This document shows, one piece after another, positions 1 to 5,169 of a stretch of 5,597 nt of DNA; the stretch's first letter is position 1; each line of letters opens with the position of its first letter. A model generated the notes under the pieces. It was not told where the DNA came from. It ran no database searches and worked only from the letters and a program-made list of their open reading frames with translations. The stretch is taken from the NCBI GenBank assembly GCA_026982145.1, contig JALSHQ010000054.1, positions 1-5,597 on the forward strand, in the 5' to 3' direction. This DNA comes from Gammaproteobacteria bacterium. GTDB lineage: Bacteria > Pseudomonadota > Gammaproteobacteria > SZUA-140. A program made the position numbers and the translations under genes.

Positions 1-260
1 TGGTGGTGGTGGGCGACGGTGATTTTTTATCGAGTGGGTATCTCGGTGTGGGTGGCAACCTGCAACTGGCGATGAATATGGCCAACTGGTTGGTGAACGA
101 TGACACGCTGCTCTCGATCCCCGCACGCAGTGCGACGGATATCACTTTAGCGTTGAGTGAGTTTGAGCTGGCGATGGTGGGGGTTTTCTTTTTGGTGGCA
201 CTGCCACTGCTGCTGTTGGCTGCCGGGTTTTTCATCTGGTGGCGACGCCGTCGTCGGTGA
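1..260 (+). CDS. GldG-like ABC transporter auxiliary protein, C-terminal part (5' end outside the window)
   Basis: Only the last 85 or so codons are present. The reading frame is open from the window edge (first full codon at base 3), so the true start lies upstream. The visible protein has a soluble part containing VVGDGDFLSS and NMANWLVNDD, then one hydrophobic span (about residues 57-80 of the visible part), then a final WWRRRRR. A 'GDxDF...N...NWL' segment followed by a last membrane helix and an arginine-rich cytoplasmic end is typical of GldG-type (ABC_transp_aux) proteins. These work with an ABC transporter ATPase and permease in a poorly defined envelope export or assembly role. The DUF4340 gene that follows immediately is the usual partner of this family, which supports the call. 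The ATPase and permease genes would be expected just upstream. The substrate is unknown. Confidence 0.75.
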   Translation, partial: VVVGDGDFLSSGYLGVGGNLQLAMNMANWLVNDDTLLSIPARSATDITLALSEFELAMVGVFFLVALPLLLLAAGFFIWWRRRRR

Positions 261-268
261 AGTTCGGC

Positions 269-1060
269 ATGGGCGCTCGCTGGTTATTGAATCTGCTGCT
301 GTTGTGCATCGTGGGCGCGTTGGCGGCGTTGGCCTATTTTCGGCCGGGGCTTGAGCTGTCGGTAGCGGCATCCACACTTTCTCAGCAACTGCCCGAGCAA
401 GTGCAGCAGCTTCAAATTGAACGGCCGGAACATGCACCCATTACCCTAGTGCGCAGTGTTGACGGCTGGCAGTTGAGCGCACCCATTCAGCTGCCCGCTA
501 ACCCTTTTCGCATCGAGCCTTTATTGCAGTTGCGCCGCGCGGTAAGCCGTTCCAATTTCCCCGCCGTGGCTGATGCGCTGCATCAATATGGTTTAGCCGA
601 GCCGGAAGTCTGGTTGATGCTGGATGGCGAGCGTTACGCCTTTGGTGTGGTGGAGCCGCTGAACGGTTATCGCTATGTGAGGGTAGGTGGGGTAGTGCAT
701 CTGATCACGGACCGTATTCATCACTATCTATTGATGTCGCCGTATGATTTTGTCTCTTTGCAGCTGTTACCGCCGCGTGGTGAGTTGGTGGCGGTGCGCA
801 GTGGCCTGCGCCTCATTGATGATGAGCTTGTGTTGGGTGGCTGGCGTGAAGCGCAGGCGCGACGTGTTTCCGCCTACCGTGAGCCGCAGGAAGGGGTAGA
901 AACATTGCACCTTGTTATGAGTGATGGGGTGCAATTGCAGGTTGATATTTTACGGCGCGAGCCTGAATTTATTTTGGGGGTGAGTGCGAGAGGCGTGCGC
1001 TATCATTTTACTGAGGAGGTGGGCGAGCGCCTGTTGCAGATGATGGCGGACGATGCCTGA
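269..1060 (+). CDS. DUF4340 domain-containing membrane-anchored protein
   Basis: This is a protein of 263 residues. It has an N-terminal membrane anchor (about residues 5-23, beginning MGARWLLNLLLL) and a long extracytoplasmic domain. Segments such as ITLVRSVDGWQLSAPIQLPAN, a short 'YGLAEPEVWLML' motif, and 'FGVVEPLNGYRYVRVG' followed by 'VHLITD' match the DUF4340 pattern. That family is nearly always encoded beside GldG-like ABC components, as here, and its biochemical role is unknown. The ATG at 269 is chosen because GGTGA at 256-260 sits 8 bases ahead of it and the protein then begins directly at the anchor. In-frame GTG codons at 239 and 257 are alternatives that overlap the upstream gene; the one at 257 gives a GTGA start/stop overlap. 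The gene overlaps mutM by 8 bases, so all three genes are probably co-transcribed and translationally coupled. Confidence 0.8.
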   Translation: MGARWLLNLLLLCIVGALAALAYFRPGLELSVAASTLSQQLPEQVQQLQIERPEHAPITLVRSVDGWQLSAPIQLPANPFRIEPLLQLRRAVSRSNFPAVADALHQYGLAEPEVWLMLDGERYAFGVVEPLNGYRYVRVGGVVHLITDRIHHYLLMSPYDFVSLQLLPPRGELVAVRSGLRLIDDELVLGGWREAQARRVSAYREPQEGVETLHLVMSDGVQLQVDILRREPEFILGVSARGVRYHFTEEVGERLLQMMADDA

Positions 1061-1868
1061 GTTGCCAGAGGTTGAGACAACGCGTGCAGGTATCGCACCG
1101 CATCTGGTGGGGCAGCGGGTGGTCGAGGTAAAGGTCTATCAGCGACAGTTGCGCCAGCCGGTGACGCCGGGCTTAGCGACGGCGCTCAAAGGCGGGGTGA
1201 TCAATGCGGTTGAACGGCGCGGCAAATACCTGCTACTCAAGAGTGGGCAGGGCTGTGTGATTATTCACCTTGGAATGTCCGGCAGCCTGCGGCTCGTGAA
1301 GCGTGATCAGCCGCTGGAGAAACATGACCACGTAGCGTTTTTGTTGGCAAGTGGGAAGTCGCTCCGTTTTCGGGATCCGCGCCGTTTTGGGCTGGTGTTG
1401 TGGACGCGAAAACCACCGCAGCAACATCCACTTATCACAAAGCTTGGAGTGGAGCCGCTGGAGGCAAATTTTGATGGCGATTATCTTTACGCGGCGGCAC
1501 AAAAAAGGACGGTCGCCATTAAGCAGCTCATTATGAATGGGCAGGTTGTCGTTGGCGTCGGGAATATCTATGCCAGCGAGGCGTTGTTTCGTGCTGGGGT
1601 GCATCCCGCGCGTGCCGCAAAGCGGATCTCCCGAGTGCGTTATGAACGCTTGGTGGTTGCGATCAAATCAGTGTTGGCGGAAGCCATTAAGCAGGGCGGC
1701 ACGACACTACGCGACTTTTATAACGGTGCAGGGGAGCCGGGTTACTTTAAGCAGCACCTGAAGGTGTATGGCCGTTCCGGGTTAGCTTGTGTAGAGTGTG
1801 GTGCAGCAATTCGCCAGATAGTGCTGGGGCAGCGCTCCACTTGGTACTGTGGGCGCTGCCAGCGTTGA
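1053..1868 (+). CDS. mutM: Formamidopyrimidine-DNA glycosylase / AP lyase (Fpg)
   Basis: A complete Fpg protein of 271 residues (the E. coli enzyme has 269). It removes oxidised purines, mainly 8-oxoguanine and Fapy lesions, and cuts the abasic site in base excision repair. The N-terminal MPELPEVETT supplies the catalytic Pro2 and Glu3 (Pro1 and Glu2 after Met removal). Lys58 lies in RRGKYLL. The lesion-probing loop has HLGMSG (Met75) and DPRRFG (Arg110, Arg111, Phe112). The helix-two-turn-helix shows VVVGVGNIYASEALF with Asn171. The C-terminal zinc finger has Cys246, Cys249, Cys266 and Cys269, with Arg261 in the beta-hairpin. All key residues are present, so the enzyme should be active. The start codon lies inside the end of the DUF4340 gene (8-bp overlap), which suggests translational coupling. 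The gene ends one base from a convergent gene. Confidence 0.98.
   Translation: MPELPEVETTRAGIAPHLVGQRVVEVKVYQRQLRQPVTPGLATALKGGVINAVERRGKYLLLKSGQGCVIIHLGMSGSLRLVKRDQPLEKHDHVAFLLASGKSLRFRDPRRFGLVLWTRKPPQQHPLITKLGVEPLEANFDGDYLYAAAQKRTVAIKQLIMNGQVVVGVGNIYASEALFRAGVHPARAAKRISRVRYERLVVAIKSVLAEAIKQGGTTLRDFYNGAGEPGYFKQHLKVYGRSGLACVECGAAIRQIVLGQRSTWYCGRCQR
1823..1863. terminator. Hairpin at the end of mutM, possible weak terminator at a convergent junction
   Basis: GGCAGCGC at 1828-1835 is the exact inverse of GCGCTGCC at 1853-1860, with a 17-base loop. Allowing a two-base bulge, the pairing runs from GCTGG at 1823 to the CCAGC ending at 1863. It lies within the zinc-finger codons of mutM, at the only place where convergent transcripts could end, since the two genes are one base apart. 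No T-run follows it on either strand, so termination is a guess. Confidence 0.25.
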
Positions 1869-1869
1869 A

Positions 1870-3336
1870 TTATTTGTCGGTGGGTGCGGGTGCTTGGGTT
1901 TCGCTTTGTGAGGTCTGTTCCGCCAGCGCTGCTTCTGCAGCCGCTGCTTTGATGTGAATGACCACGCCGGCCGCTTGCAGTGACAGCGTCTCTGCAATTC
2001 CGCTGAGTTCCGAGATATTCTTGCTCAGTGCGAGGTTGGCTTCAAGATTATGGTCAAAGATCAGGTGTGTGATCCCTTTGATATCACGCAGCAGGGTTGC
2101 ACTATCTTCTGCGGCGTTGGGGAGTGGGAAAACATCACGGCGGGTGGCCAGCATCGTGCGCGCGGGCCACTGACTCGCGGCTTGAAACGGTACGTCGGGA
2201 TCCGCGGCTTCGACAGCCAGCAGCTGAATGATCTCATCCGTTGGTGACAGCAGTTCGCCCTGCAAAATTTGTCGATACTGTTTGTCTGCCAGCATAAAGG
2301 TGCTACTCACAACCACTAAAACGACAATCACAAGCCCTCGCTGTCCTAGTAGGCTGCGGCTATTAAAGGATTGATTGTAGGCAACCAGTAGTGCCATGCC
2401 GCGGTAGAGCAGAAGCGCGATTGCGACCATTGCCCATTCTGGGGTCGCGGCCACTAGGCCAATGATGACTGCAAATAATAGTGCGCTGCCTAAAAAATCG
2501 TTGAAGAGGAACTCGCGATCTTTAATGATGACAATAACAAGCAACAGCGCGACAATCAGCCCGCCAAACCACCCAGCAGGCTCGCCAAAGCCTATCGCCC
2601 CATTTTGAATGGCGTTAGAGAGTGTTATAAGTGGATCGCTGAGCCATTTAATGTCGCTTTGCCAGCCGCTCTGGAACGTGAGGATGAGCGGAATCGCAAT
2701 TGCGAGGCCTATCAATACCTGCTTTTGTTGTGATTTGTTGAGAGGGTCTTTGATCCATAACCAAGCCAGTGCGAGGACATAGCCTAAGCCGGCCGGGTGC
2801 AGGCTAGCAGCCACCATAGCGACGAGCAGTTGAACAAAGAACCATCCCCCTAGTGGGCGTGGCTTCGCGCGATAGGTGTTACTTACCCAGAGGCCAACAC
2901 CGAATGTGAGTAGCAGCATCGGCCCGGTCGCAACGGCGCTAATCTGCGTGAGGGTCAGTGGACAGATCAGCAAGAGCGCTGTGGCCATCAATGCCGATTC
3001 ATTGTTTTCTTTATTGGCTTTCCGCGCCCAGTGATATAGCAGCACCGCGCCGAAAAAAGCGAGCATTGCCGTGAAAATTTTGGTGGCCAGTATGCTGCCT
3101 GACCAGTAAATGGCGACAGGTAGCAGCAAAATGGCGCGCAGATCAGGGGTGCCAAATGTAGCCACTGGGTTGGCAATGCGATCGACGATTGACCAGAGAA
3201 ACAGCAGCGCCTTTGCTGCCCCCTCATTAAGCCCATACGGTGTCAGGTTGATGAGGTTAAAGCCCCAAAAAAGAGCGATAATCCAGACTGCGAGTATGAT
3301 GAGCCTCAGGTATTTTTCAGGAATAGCAACTCGCAT
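1870..3336 (-). CDS. Polytopic membrane protein, GT-C / ArnT-like glycosyltransferase family (putative)
   Basis: A protein of 488 residues with about ten hydrophobic spans between residues 10 and 350, then a soluble C-terminal region of about 138 residues ending in an Ala/Gln/Thr-rich tail (AAAAEAALAEQTSQSETQAP). The N-terminal layout recalls lipid-linked-sugar glycosyltransferases of the PMT/ArnT (GT-C) fold: first helix, then a loop with TPYGLNEGAAKALL, then FGTPDLRAILLLP, then GSILATKIFTAMLAFFGAVLLYHWARK cut into helices. 'GITHLIFDHN' near residue 421 resembles the late soluble segment of such proteins. GT-C enzymes usually carry an acidic pair in the first extracytoplasmic loop; here it is Asn37-Glu38. 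The acceptor and donor are unknown and no sugar-pathway genes are nearby. The start is supported by GGAGAGA five to eight bases upstream. Membrane location is certain, the enzyme class only moderately so. Confidence 0.7.
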   Translation of the reverse strand: MRVAIPEKYLRLIILAVWIIALFWGFNLINLTPYGLNEGAAKALLFLWSIVDRIANPVATFGTPDLRAILLLPVAIYWSGSILATKIFTAMLAFFGAVLLYHWARKANKENNESALMATALLLICPLTLTQISAVATGPMLLLTFGVGLWVSNTYRAKPRPLGGWFFVQLLVAMVAASLHPAGLGYVLALAWLWIKDPLNKSQQKQVLIGLAIAIPLILTFQSGWQSDIKWLSDPLITLSNAIQNGAIGFGEPAGWFGGLIVALLLVIVIIKDREFLFNDFLGSALLFAVIIGLVAATPEWAMVAIALLLYRGMALLVAYNQSFNSRSLLGQRGLVIVVLVVVSSTFMLADKQYRQILQGELLSPTDEIIQLLAVEAADPDVPFQAASQWPARTMLATRRDVFPLPNAAEDSATLLRDIKGITHLIFDHNLEANLALSKNISELSGIAETLSLQAAGVVIHIKAAAAEAALAEQTSQSETQAPAPTDK

Positions 3337-3412
3337 GTTCTCTCCGCGTAGGTGTTTTATTCTGGTAGCGCTTGTGTTTTGCAGGTCTGGTAAGTATCAA
3401 CGTAAGGCAGAG

Positions 3413-3458
3413 AGCCCTGCGCGTGTAGAAATAAAAGGCTTATTTTATGCGGAGGGCT
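3413..3458. repeat. Imperfect hairpin upstream of the membrane-protein gene
   Basis: AGCCCT at 3413-3418 pairs with AGGGCT at 3453-3458, and CGC with GCG pairs just inside after one mismatch. A second, inner dyad is AAATAA (3429-3434) with TTATTT (3440-3445) around AAGGC. It falls 77-122 bases upstream of the start at 3336 on the - strand, so it could lie in that gene's leader or near its promoter. No convincing -35/-10 pair was found beside it. Confidence 0.3.
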
Positions 3459-3498
3459 TGCTCAACTAGTTTGGTTTACACGGAGCTGTAAATGTAGA

Positions 3499-3518
3499 AC
3501 ACGCCCTAAAGGGCGTGT
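3499..3518. terminator. Perfect GC-rich hairpin, probable transcription end of the 25-codon gene
   Basis: ACACGCCCT at 3499-3507 is exactly inverted as AGGGCGTGT at 3510-3518 with only two bases between, so in RNA an 8-bp stem with a four-base loop is expected. It begins about 50 bases past the stop of the short - strand ORF at 3570. The flanks are AT-rich, but no clean T-run follows on either strand, so it may be a weak terminator or an RNA-stabilising 3' stem. Confidence 0.5.
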
Positions 3519-3569
3519 CTTCTAACTGTTAAAACTTAAATTCTATAACTTGCGTTGTAATAATTCAGT

Positions 3570-3647
3570 TTAGTTGGCAAGCAGTAGAGGTATAACTGCA
3601 AAAATCACTAATACTACTGCAATGGTTGTTATTGGTAGTGCGCCCAT
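3570..3647 (-). CDS. Small single-span membrane peptide, 25 residues (unrecognised)
   Basis: The ORF encodes 25 residues, beginning MGALPITTIAV and ending FAVIPLLLAN. It is almost entirely hydrophobic with no charged side chains, long enough for one membrane helix. The reason to believe it is the ribosome site: GGGAGGGG on the - strand (3660-3653) with a 5-base gap to ATG, in an AT-rich region where such a purine run is not expected. A perfect hairpin about 50 bases past the stop could close the transcript. I do not recognise the family. Tiny hydrophobic peptides of this size are known as accessory subunits of respiratory oxidases and of cytochrome bc/b6f-type complexes. Nearby cytochromes make that thinkable here, but nothing in the residues proves it. 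Standard gene callers would miss it because of its length. Confidence 0.6.
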   Translation of the reverse strand: MGALPITTIAVVLVIFAVIPLLLAN

Positions 3648-3719
3648 AAAATCCCCTCCCAAAAAATACTAAAAAAGTTTGACTTGAATCTTAAATGTAA
3701 CTGATTAGCCTATTTTTTA

Positions 3720-3738
3720 CTTACGATAACCCCGTAAG
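3720..3738. promoter_or_regulatory. Dyad CTTACG-N7-CGTAAG, candidate operator
   Basis: CTTACGATAACCCCGTAAG is a perfect 6-bp inverted repeat around seven bases. It lies 73-91 bases upstream of the 25-residue ORF's start on the - strand, a normal operator distance. The half-site CGTAAG recurs at 3401-3406 and 3896-3901. The regulator is unknown, and a small RNA hairpin is the alternative. Confidence 0.3.
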
Positions 3739-3856
3739 ACCAAGAGAGTATCTACATTACGTGGTCGATGTCAATAACTCTGCGCGGCAGTTGTGTGTTT
3801 TGAGTGAATATTTTAATGTATAAGCGAGAGGCATTGTATATAGTCTCCCAAGATTT

Positions 3857-3877
3857 ATATTGGAATCTTTACAATAT
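3857..3877. promoter_or_regulatory. Dyad ATATTG-N9-CAATAT, candidate operator
   Basis: ATATTG at 3857-3862 and CAATAT at 3872-3877 are exact inverses nine bases apart. The spacing and AT-rich half-sites would suit a dimeric transcription factor. It sits in the middle of the region between the divergent small genes. In AT-rich DNA a 6-bp dyad can arise by chance. Confidence 0.22.
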
Positions 3878-3975
3878 CATGCGTTGTTCTATCCACGTAA
3901 GCTAGACTGACTCTTCACACCCACGATGAGAAACGAGGGTTATTTTTAGGTATTAAAGGCGTTTATGGCGTGCTC

Positions 3976-3995
3976 AGGGATTTAAAGGGATTTAA
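3976..3995 (+). repeat. 10-bp perfect tandem repeat (AGGGATTTAA x2)
   Basis: Two head-to-tail exact copies of AGGGATTTAA, with no spacer. The 10-base period would put both copies on the same face of the helix, as for cooperative protein binding upstream of the promoter near 4103. A replication-slippage duplication is the simple alternative. Confidence 0.7.
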
Positions 3996-4079
3996 TGCTT
4001 GAACTGGGTTGAAGGCTCATGTTATATATCACCATCCTTGGGTATTACCAACCAAGATGCTGCAATGCATAGGTTGGTC

Positions 4080-4108
4080 TACTTTAAGATTTTTTTGGGG
4101 GGTATAAT
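4080..4108 (+). promoter_or_regulatory. Candidate sigma-70 promoter for the 30-residue ORF and possibly cytochrome c4
   Basis: A perfect TATAAT at 4103-4108 could be a -10 box. The hexamer 17 bases upstream (TACTTT at 4080-4085) is a poor -35, so an activator may be needed. The spacer contains T7 followed by G6 (4090-4102). Transcription would begin about 4115, giving a leader of about 60 bases before the ATG at 4175. Confidence 0.4.
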
Positions 4109-4174
4109 GCGCGAATCACTTAGAGAGTTCGACGCGATTAGAACTATTTTTAGGCTTTGTAAGGAGGGATTAAA

Positions 4175-4267
4175 ATGTTAGAGACACCAGCGATTGCAAT
4201 ACTGTACCTACTTTGGTTTATCTTGGCTTTTGGCTTGGCAGCAGTAATGCTGAAAATGAATTCGTAA
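4175..4267 (+). CDS. Small single-span membrane peptide, 30 residues (unrecognised)
   Basis: The peptide starts MLETPAIAILYLLW and ends AAVMLKMNS. It has one acidic residue near the N-terminus (Glu3), about 20 hydrophobic residues with two aromatic clusters (YLLWF), and one Lys near the C-terminus, which is the layout of a single transmembrane helix. AAGGAGGG at 4161-4168 with a 6-base gap to the ATG is close to an ideal Shine-Dalgarno sequence, and a TATAAT lies about 70 bases upstream. The stop is 133 bases before the cytochrome c4 start on the same strand with no terminator visible between, so the two could share a transcript. I do not recognise the family. A small subunit of a haem-copper oxidase or other electron-transfer complex (as CcoM, CcoQ or CydX are) is a position-based guess only. 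Confidence 0.65.
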   Translation: MLETPAIAILYLLWFILAFGLAAVMLKMNS

Positions 4268-4385
4268 AAATAGTATTATTTAAGTTTAGCCGGATGATGA
4301 CTTTGAAAAAGATGGCGAGGGTCTGCTCGTGTCGAGCTTGATGCGACCAATTCCAAGATCATCTGGGAAAAATGTATAAAAATTT

Positions 4386-4393
4386 GGGAGGGG
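4386..4393 (+). promoter_or_regulatory. Strong ribosome binding site of cytochrome c4
   Basis: GGGAGGGG lies 7 bases ahead of the ATG at 4401 and fixes that start. The 11-mer TTTGGGAGGGG covering it is identical to the one ahead of the 25-residue ORF on the other strand. Confidence 0.75.
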
Positions 4394-4400
4394 TCTTGAA

Positions 4401-5135
4401 ATGCGTAGGTACTTAATATTGGTGTCAGCCATGGCTTTTGTTGCAGGCACGCTTGCACCAACAGTGGCTATATCAGCTGGCCAGTACTCGAAAGGGGATG
4501 GCAACGTCGGTAATGGTAAAACCATATATGAGCAGGGCAAGGGTGATGTGCCTGCTTGTAACTCATGTCACGGTGTCGATGGCACGGGTGATGACAACAT
4601 GGGAACGCCTCGCCTTGTAGGGCAGGGCTTTACTTTTTTGCTGAAGCAGTTGGAAGACTATGCGACTGATAAGCGTGAAGACACCACGATGTTTGTTATG
4701 AATGCAAATGCAAAAGGGATGAGTCCGCAGGATCGCAGAGATGTGGCGACGTACCTTTCGCAGAAGCAAGTTGATTTTAAGGGTTCCAACTTGAAAGAAC
4801 TCGCTGCAAACGGTGTTGCTACGGGTAAAACTAACTACGGTAAATCTTTGGTGGAAATTGGCAGCCCTGAGCTGTCGGCATGTAAGTCATGTCATGGCTA
4901 CGCGGGTCGCGGTGCGCCACCTATTTATCCAGTGATTTTGAATCAGCGTTACACCTACTTGGTTAGCCAATTGAAAAAATTCCGTGATGGAAGTCGTGCT
5001 AATGATGTAATGGGGCAGATGCGTGCAATTGCTAGAAAGATGTCAGATGACGACATCAATAACGCAGCGGCATACTTGACAGGTGCTGAGCGCAGCACAC
5101 CAGGCAACATTCATACACCTTACACACTCCACTAA
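4401..5135 (+). CDS. Periplasmic dihaem cytochrome c4
   Basis: A protein of 244 residues. It begins with a signal peptide (MRRYLILVSAMAFVAGTLAP, likely cut after AISA near residue 26), so it acts in the periplasm, free or loosely membrane-bound. Two similar cytochrome c domains follow, the mark of cytochrome c4. Domain 1 has haem motif CNSCH (Cys53, Cys56, His57) in VPACNSCHG, with candidate Met ligands at 97 and 100. Domain 2 has CKSCH (Cys161, Cys164, His165), with candidate Met ligands at 204 and 207 in NDVMGQMRAIARKMSDDD. The family carries electrons from a bc1-type complex or another donor to a terminal oxidase, often cbb3 type; in some iron oxidisers a c4-type protein is the periplasmic carrier. 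Start, ribosome site and a strong downstream terminator are all clear. The donor and acceptor cannot be read from this window. Confidence 0.93.
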   Translation: MRRYLILVSAMAFVAGTLAPTVAISAGQYSKGDGNVGNGKTIYEQGKGDVPACNSCHGVDGTGDDNMGTPRLVGQGFTFLLKQLEDYATDKREDTTMFVMNANAKGMSPQDRRDVATYLSQKQVDFKGSNLKELAANGVATGKTNYGKSLVEIGSPELSACKSCHGYAGRGAPPIYPVILNQRYTYLVSQLKKFRDGSRANDVMGQMRAIARKMSDDDINNAAAYLTGAERSTPGNIHTPYTLH

Positions 5136-5169
5136 ACAACGGTTTGTTGTAACGACGTAGTAGATGTTG

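Larger units (their letters stand above)
3648..4174. other. AT-rich intergenic region between two divergent small genes
   Basis: About 530 bases with no conventional gene. Both strands are full of stops, and the few short frames lack a plausible ribosome site (the exception, at 4107-4181, is discussed separately). The region separates the 25-residue - strand ORF from the 30-residue + strand ORF, so it should hold the promoters of both. It contains several dyads (3720-3738, 3857-3877), an 8-bp inverted pair 128 bases apart (3757-3764 and 3893-3900), a 10-bp tandem repeat (3976-3995) and a TATAAT hexamer (4103-4108). No tRNA-like or known riboswitch-like fold was recognised. An unrecognised small RNA cannot be excluded. 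Confidence 0.6.

Noticed and set aside
1535..1565. Asn-Gly in MutM where E. coli has Asp-Asn before VVGVGNIYA
   Set aside because: This position varies in Fpg proteins, and all catalytic and zinc residues are intact, so it is not a sign of lost function.
3110..3469. 119-codon + strand frame opposite the membrane-protein gene
   Set aside because: It runs antisense through clear transmembrane-helix codons, has no domain-like content and no ribosome site.
3679..3707. TTGACT as a -35 box on the + strand
   Set aside because: The hexamer at the right distance (TGATTA) bears no likeness to a -10 box, and no + strand gene starts soon after.
4294..4341. 15-codon frame beginning MMTLKKMAR ahead of cytochrome c4
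   Set aside because: No ribosome site precedes it, it is very short, and the sequence between the 30-residue ORF and cytochrome c4 is better read as leader. The small GCTCG-TGT-CGAGC hairpin in it (4325-4337) has no T-run.
4375..4380. TATAAA as a -10 box for cytochrome c4
   Set aside because: Transcription would start at or inside the ribosome site, and there is no -35 at a usable distance.
4286..4540. - strand frame opposite the cytochrome c4 start
   Set aside because: It is antisense to the signal peptide and first-domain codons of cytochrome c4, with proline/serine-rich sequence typical of a shadow frame.
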